17,064 bases of DNA. Source: an uncultured Desulfobacterales bacterium (GTDB lineage Bacteria; Desulfobacterota; Desulfobacteria; Desulfobacterales; JAFDCJ01). How positions within the stretch are numbered: position 1 is the first letter of the stretch; each line of letters begins with the position of its first letter. The translations under genes and the position numbers were made by a program. This document shows, piece by piece, positions 15,039-17,064 of the stretch. Where the stretch lies: positions 1-17,064 of the forward strand of contig CALZJV010000057.1 of NCBI GenBank assembly GCA_945787595.1, read 5' to 3'. Below the pieces are notes generated by a model. The model saw only the letters and a list, made by a program, of their open reading frames with translations. It was not told the DNA's origin and did not search any database.

Positions 15039-15953
15039 ATGCAGCAGCCCATTGGCCTGTTAAGCGATAACATAACTTGGATCCAGCCCCTGGCGCGGGC
15101 TATGGACTCGGCCGGTGTCCCAAACCGACTCATCCCCTTTCCCCATCCGCCGTTCACCGAATTTGACGGACGCGCCTATCCTAAAGTGATTTTTAATCGC
15201 GTGGCCATCCGCACCGCCATGGGTTCCCCGGGGATAGTCACCCTGGTCAGAGACCTGCTGACGGCCCTCCAATTGCAGGACAAGCACATCATCAACAACC
15301 GCCACTGTCATCATGTGGGTTCCAGCAAGGCTCTGCAGGCTTTGGTTTTTGAGCGTGCCGGAGTGATGAGTCCCAAGACCTTAGTGTTGCATGATAAGGC
15401 CATGCTCACAACGGCTCGAGAACAAATGCCGGATGGCCTGCTGAAATCCAATGTGGGTGGCTTTGGCACCGGCATTTGGGCGCCTGAGTCTCCCGACCAA
15501 GATGTGCCTCCTTCGATTCTAACGGCCGCTTTTGCGGCAGACGGCATGGCCGTGTGGCAGCAAAGATTTATACCCCGGGATGACGTTATTTATCGGGTGG
15601 AGCTGCTGGGTGGTAAAGTACTTTACAGAGCCAGGGTGCCTGTTGAGCCGGATAGCTTCAACTATTGTTTAGGGAATGCTGGCAGTTTTTCCGGATCCGG
15701 GACGTCTGGCGATCCGGTCACTTTAGACCATGCACCAGAAACGAAGTTGCAGGCTGCCCTGTCGCAAATCTGCCGGCTTGCCGACATGGATGTGGGCAGC
15801 GTTGAGTATCTGATTCCCAAAGGAGAATCGGAAGCATTTTTTTTCGATATCAATCCGGTTTCCACCTATCATCCCGAAGCCGCTGTCCTTTTAGGCTTTC
15901 ATCCCTATTCAAAATTGGCAGCATGGCTTAAGGAACTCGGCCAGAACTTTTGA
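15039..15953 (+). CDS. RimK/glutathione-synthase-like ATP-grasp protein
   Basis: A 304-residue cytosolic ATP-grasp protein, a family that joins a carboxylate to an amine or thiol through an acyl-phosphate. The N-terminal pre-ATP domain (residues 1-85) includes IGLLSDNITWIQPLARAM. The central part has SSKALQALVFERAGVMSPKT (95-114), the glycine-rich lid LKSNVGGFGTGI (135-146), a strand pair WQQRFIPRDD and YRVELLGGKVLYRARVP, and the metal-binding end FFFDINPVSTYHP (Asp270, Asn272). RimK, MvdC/D-like and glutathione-synthase-like members share this layout. The substrate is unknown and no precursor peptide gene is visible nearby. The ribosome site is weak. It lies 94 bp after the antitoxin gene and just before repeat copy B, so it may travel with the kinase pair. 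Confidence 0.8.
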   Translation: MQQPIGLLSDNITWIQPLARAMDSAGVPNRLIPFPHPPFTEFDGRAYPKVIFNRVAIRTAMGSPGIVTLVRDLLTALQLQDKHIINNRHCHHVGSSKALQALVFERAGVMSPKTLVLHDKAMLTTAREQMPDGLLKSNVGGFGTGIWAPESPDQDVPPSILTAAFAADGMAVWQQRFIPRDDVIYRVELLGGKVLYRARVPVEPDSFNYCLGNAGSFSGSGTSGDPVTLDHAPETKLQAALSQICRLADMDVGSVEYLIPKGESEAFFFDINPVSTYHPEAAVLLGFHPYSKLAAWLKELGQNF

Positions 15954-15975
15954 TTTATATTTTGGATAGCAATTG

Positions 15976-16158
15976 CGGATCACAGCCTTATTCAATCCTG
16001 CGATAAGAGAATAATATCATGGAACCCCCGGCAAGGGGAGCCATTGAGAATACCGCGCTGATTGGCAGTATCTGTGATACCCGATGTAAAGAATACTATC
16101 TGTTACTAAAATATTGAAAAAATCAATCCTACGAATAGTGTCCTGAAATTTAAACACC
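15976..16158 (+). repeat. 183-bp repeat, copy B
   Basis: Direct-orientation partner of copy A at 13981-14163. Conserved start CGGATCACA and end AAATTTAAACACC. This copy has small hairpins ACCCCcggcaaGGGG (16024-16038) and GTATCtgtGATAC. It ends 2 bp before the stop codon of the broken GNAT gene on the opposite strand. Confidence 0.8.
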
Positions 16159-16160
16159 GG

Positions 16161-16950
16161 TCAAAAATCTTCAGGCACCTGCTCCAAATCCGCCTCCATG
16201 AGCTGATGGGGGCGATTAACATAATTTTCCAAAGGGCCTACGGGTTTCCAGCCAAGCTTTTTAAAAAAAGAGACGTTGTTTTCCTGGATATGGGCCGTAA
16301 ACCGGCTGCACCCTCGCTTTTTAACCCGCTTCATGGCTTCCTTAACTAGTGCCCATCCATAAATCGGTTAAAATCAGTTTGGGCACTCAGTAGTGTTTCC
16401 AATCCAGAAATGCGGATTTTTGTCCAAGGTCAAGGAAATCAAGCGTTTGTGCGGCACCCGCCATAGAAGCCCGATGTCCCTGACGCACGGCCAATCGCCC
16501 CCCAATCCAATGCCAATTTTCCGTTTCACCGGCCGGATATATGTGCACCGTGCCGATGATGGCCGATCTCTTTTTCGCTACGAGAAGCGTCCCCGCGGCA
16601 TCTTTTTCATCGACGTCCGTTTCCTCGAAAAGCTTCTGTTCTTTGACAAACACCTCATGGCGGATCTCATAGGCTTCCGCCTTTTTTCTATCATTGCGCA
16701 CACTGTGGCAGGTCAAAGCGGCCGGTTCGCTTTCATACGCGGCCAGCGCACTGCAGGCCCCGCAAGGGACACAGCCGGCCTTGCAAAGGAATGCCGCCAA
16801 GCCTTTCTGGTTCAAGATGCGCGCGACGGCCGTGTAACTCCGAGTCATCGTCCGGGCATCCGGTGGTAAATTATTTTGCATGCTGGAACCGCGTATCGGG
16901 CGAAAGGGAACAGTAAAGATCCGGGTCCAGAGGGCCCGGCTTTGGTCCAC
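16161..16950 (-). pseudogene. GNAT acetyltransferase, MSMEG_0567/Sll0786-like, broken by a 100-bp insertion
   Basis: The right part (minus frame 16387-16950) gives the N-terminal half: AYEIRHEVFVKEQKLFEETD, then IIGTVHIYPAG, then the acetyl-CoA-loop region GGRLAVRQGHRASMAGAA, followed by unrelated residues and a stop. The C-terminal half follows in another frame from about 16350 down to TGA 16161: LVKEAMKRVKKRGCSRFTAH, NNVSFFKKLGW, then NRPHQLMEADLE. Removing the 100 bp between restores MAGAALVKEAM in frame. The C-terminal RPHQLMEADL matches the MSMEG_0567/Sll0786 putative acetyltransferase family as I remember it. The N-terminus has an unusual cysteine group CKAGCVPCGAC. The start is unsure (GTG 16950 or ATG 16881). 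Confidence 0.8.
16353..16452. mobile_element. 100-bp insertion in the GNAT gene with 4-bp direct repeats
   Basis: GTGC occurs at 16349-16352 and again at 16449-16452, flanking 96 bp that interrupt the reading frame; removing one GTGC plus the 96 bp rejoins the protein exactly. The insert includes an inverted pair AGTGCCCA (16348-16355) and TGGGCACT (16380-16387). It is too short to encode a transposase, so it is a MITE-like element or the remnant of an insertion sequence. The 4-bp duplication is a small match and could be partly chance. Confidence 0.65.
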
Positions 16951-17020
16951 CCCGGCTTCCGGCTCGTAGAGCCTACAGCTCGGAGAGAGGGGTGATATGG
17001 GTGATTACGTTTGCCAGCAG

Positions 17021-17048
17021 TGTTCAGGTGTCGGGTGTCAGGTGTCAG
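17021..17048. repeat. CAGGTGTC-type dispersed repeat
   Basis: TGTTCAGGTGTC followed by GGGTGTCAGGTGTCAG, the same unit that makes up the inverted repeat between acoL and lipBA at 7737-7818. It lies upstream of the broken GNAT gene and close to the window edge, so any inverted partner would be outside. Confidence 0.65.
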
Positions 17049-17064
17049 CAACCGAATTCGACCC

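Noticed and set aside
16393..16869. 158-codon plus-strand open frame
   Set aside because: Shadow of the GNAT gene; the minus strand carries recognisable acetyltransferase motifs.
16905..17000. Hairpin-rich stretch before the GNAT gene as a riboswitch
   Set aside because: Strong local stems occur (GGCTCTACGAGCC; CCGGGTCC with GGGCCCGG), but no riboswitch consensus is recognisable and part of it may be coding.

Overview
The window looks like chromosome of a sulfate-reducing or related anaerobic Desulfobacterota bacterium. Three things suggest this: a multihaem cytochrome c fused to a NarI/DsrM-like membrane domain, an acetoin-dehydrogenase-type complex with its own lipoylation enzyme (an arrangement known from anaerobes such as Pelobacter), and dispersed CAGGTGTCAGG-type repeats. 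The assignment is by inference; there is no rRNA or other phylogenetic marker.

Positions 1-10618 hold one long minus-strand gene run, read right to left: acoC (E2, TTG start), acoL (E3), a natural LipB-LipA fusion, a Lin0512-family protein, acoA and acoB (E1 alpha and beta), acoX, an SDR oxidoreductase, a small ABM-type monooxygenase-like protein, and a hexahaem cytochrome c/b protein that runs off the left edge. Together they would cleave a 2-oxo or acetoin-like substrate to an acyl-CoA, with octanoyl transfer and sulfur insertion on the E2 lipoyl lysine supplied in cis. The E2 carries two tandem E3-binding domains. A nested inverted repeat separates acoL from lipBA.

Positions 10619-12450 are AT-rich and decayed. 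They contain a broken GAF-domain gene and the first ~25 residues of a response regulator, both on the minus strand, and no intact regulator for the operon.

Positions 12451-13970 appear to be two integron gene cassettes without a visible integrase. Each cassette starts with a sequence that is the exact reverse complement of the R'' box of its own attC-like site (8 bp and 10 bp). Cassette 1 encodes a shikimate-kinase-like P-loop protein. Cassette 2 encodes an unknown HEPN-like protein whose start codon is in a different frame from its body, with the shift at a run of eight A.

Positions 13981-16158 hold a module bracketed by two diverged 183-bp direct repeats. It contains a zeta-toxin-like kinase, an overlapping 60-aa putative antitoxin, and a RimK-like ATP-grasp protein. 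To the right, a minus-strand MSMEG_0567/Sll0786-type GNAT gene is broken by a 100-bp insertion that leaves 4-bp direct repeats. The window ends in another copy of the CAGGTGTCAG repeat.
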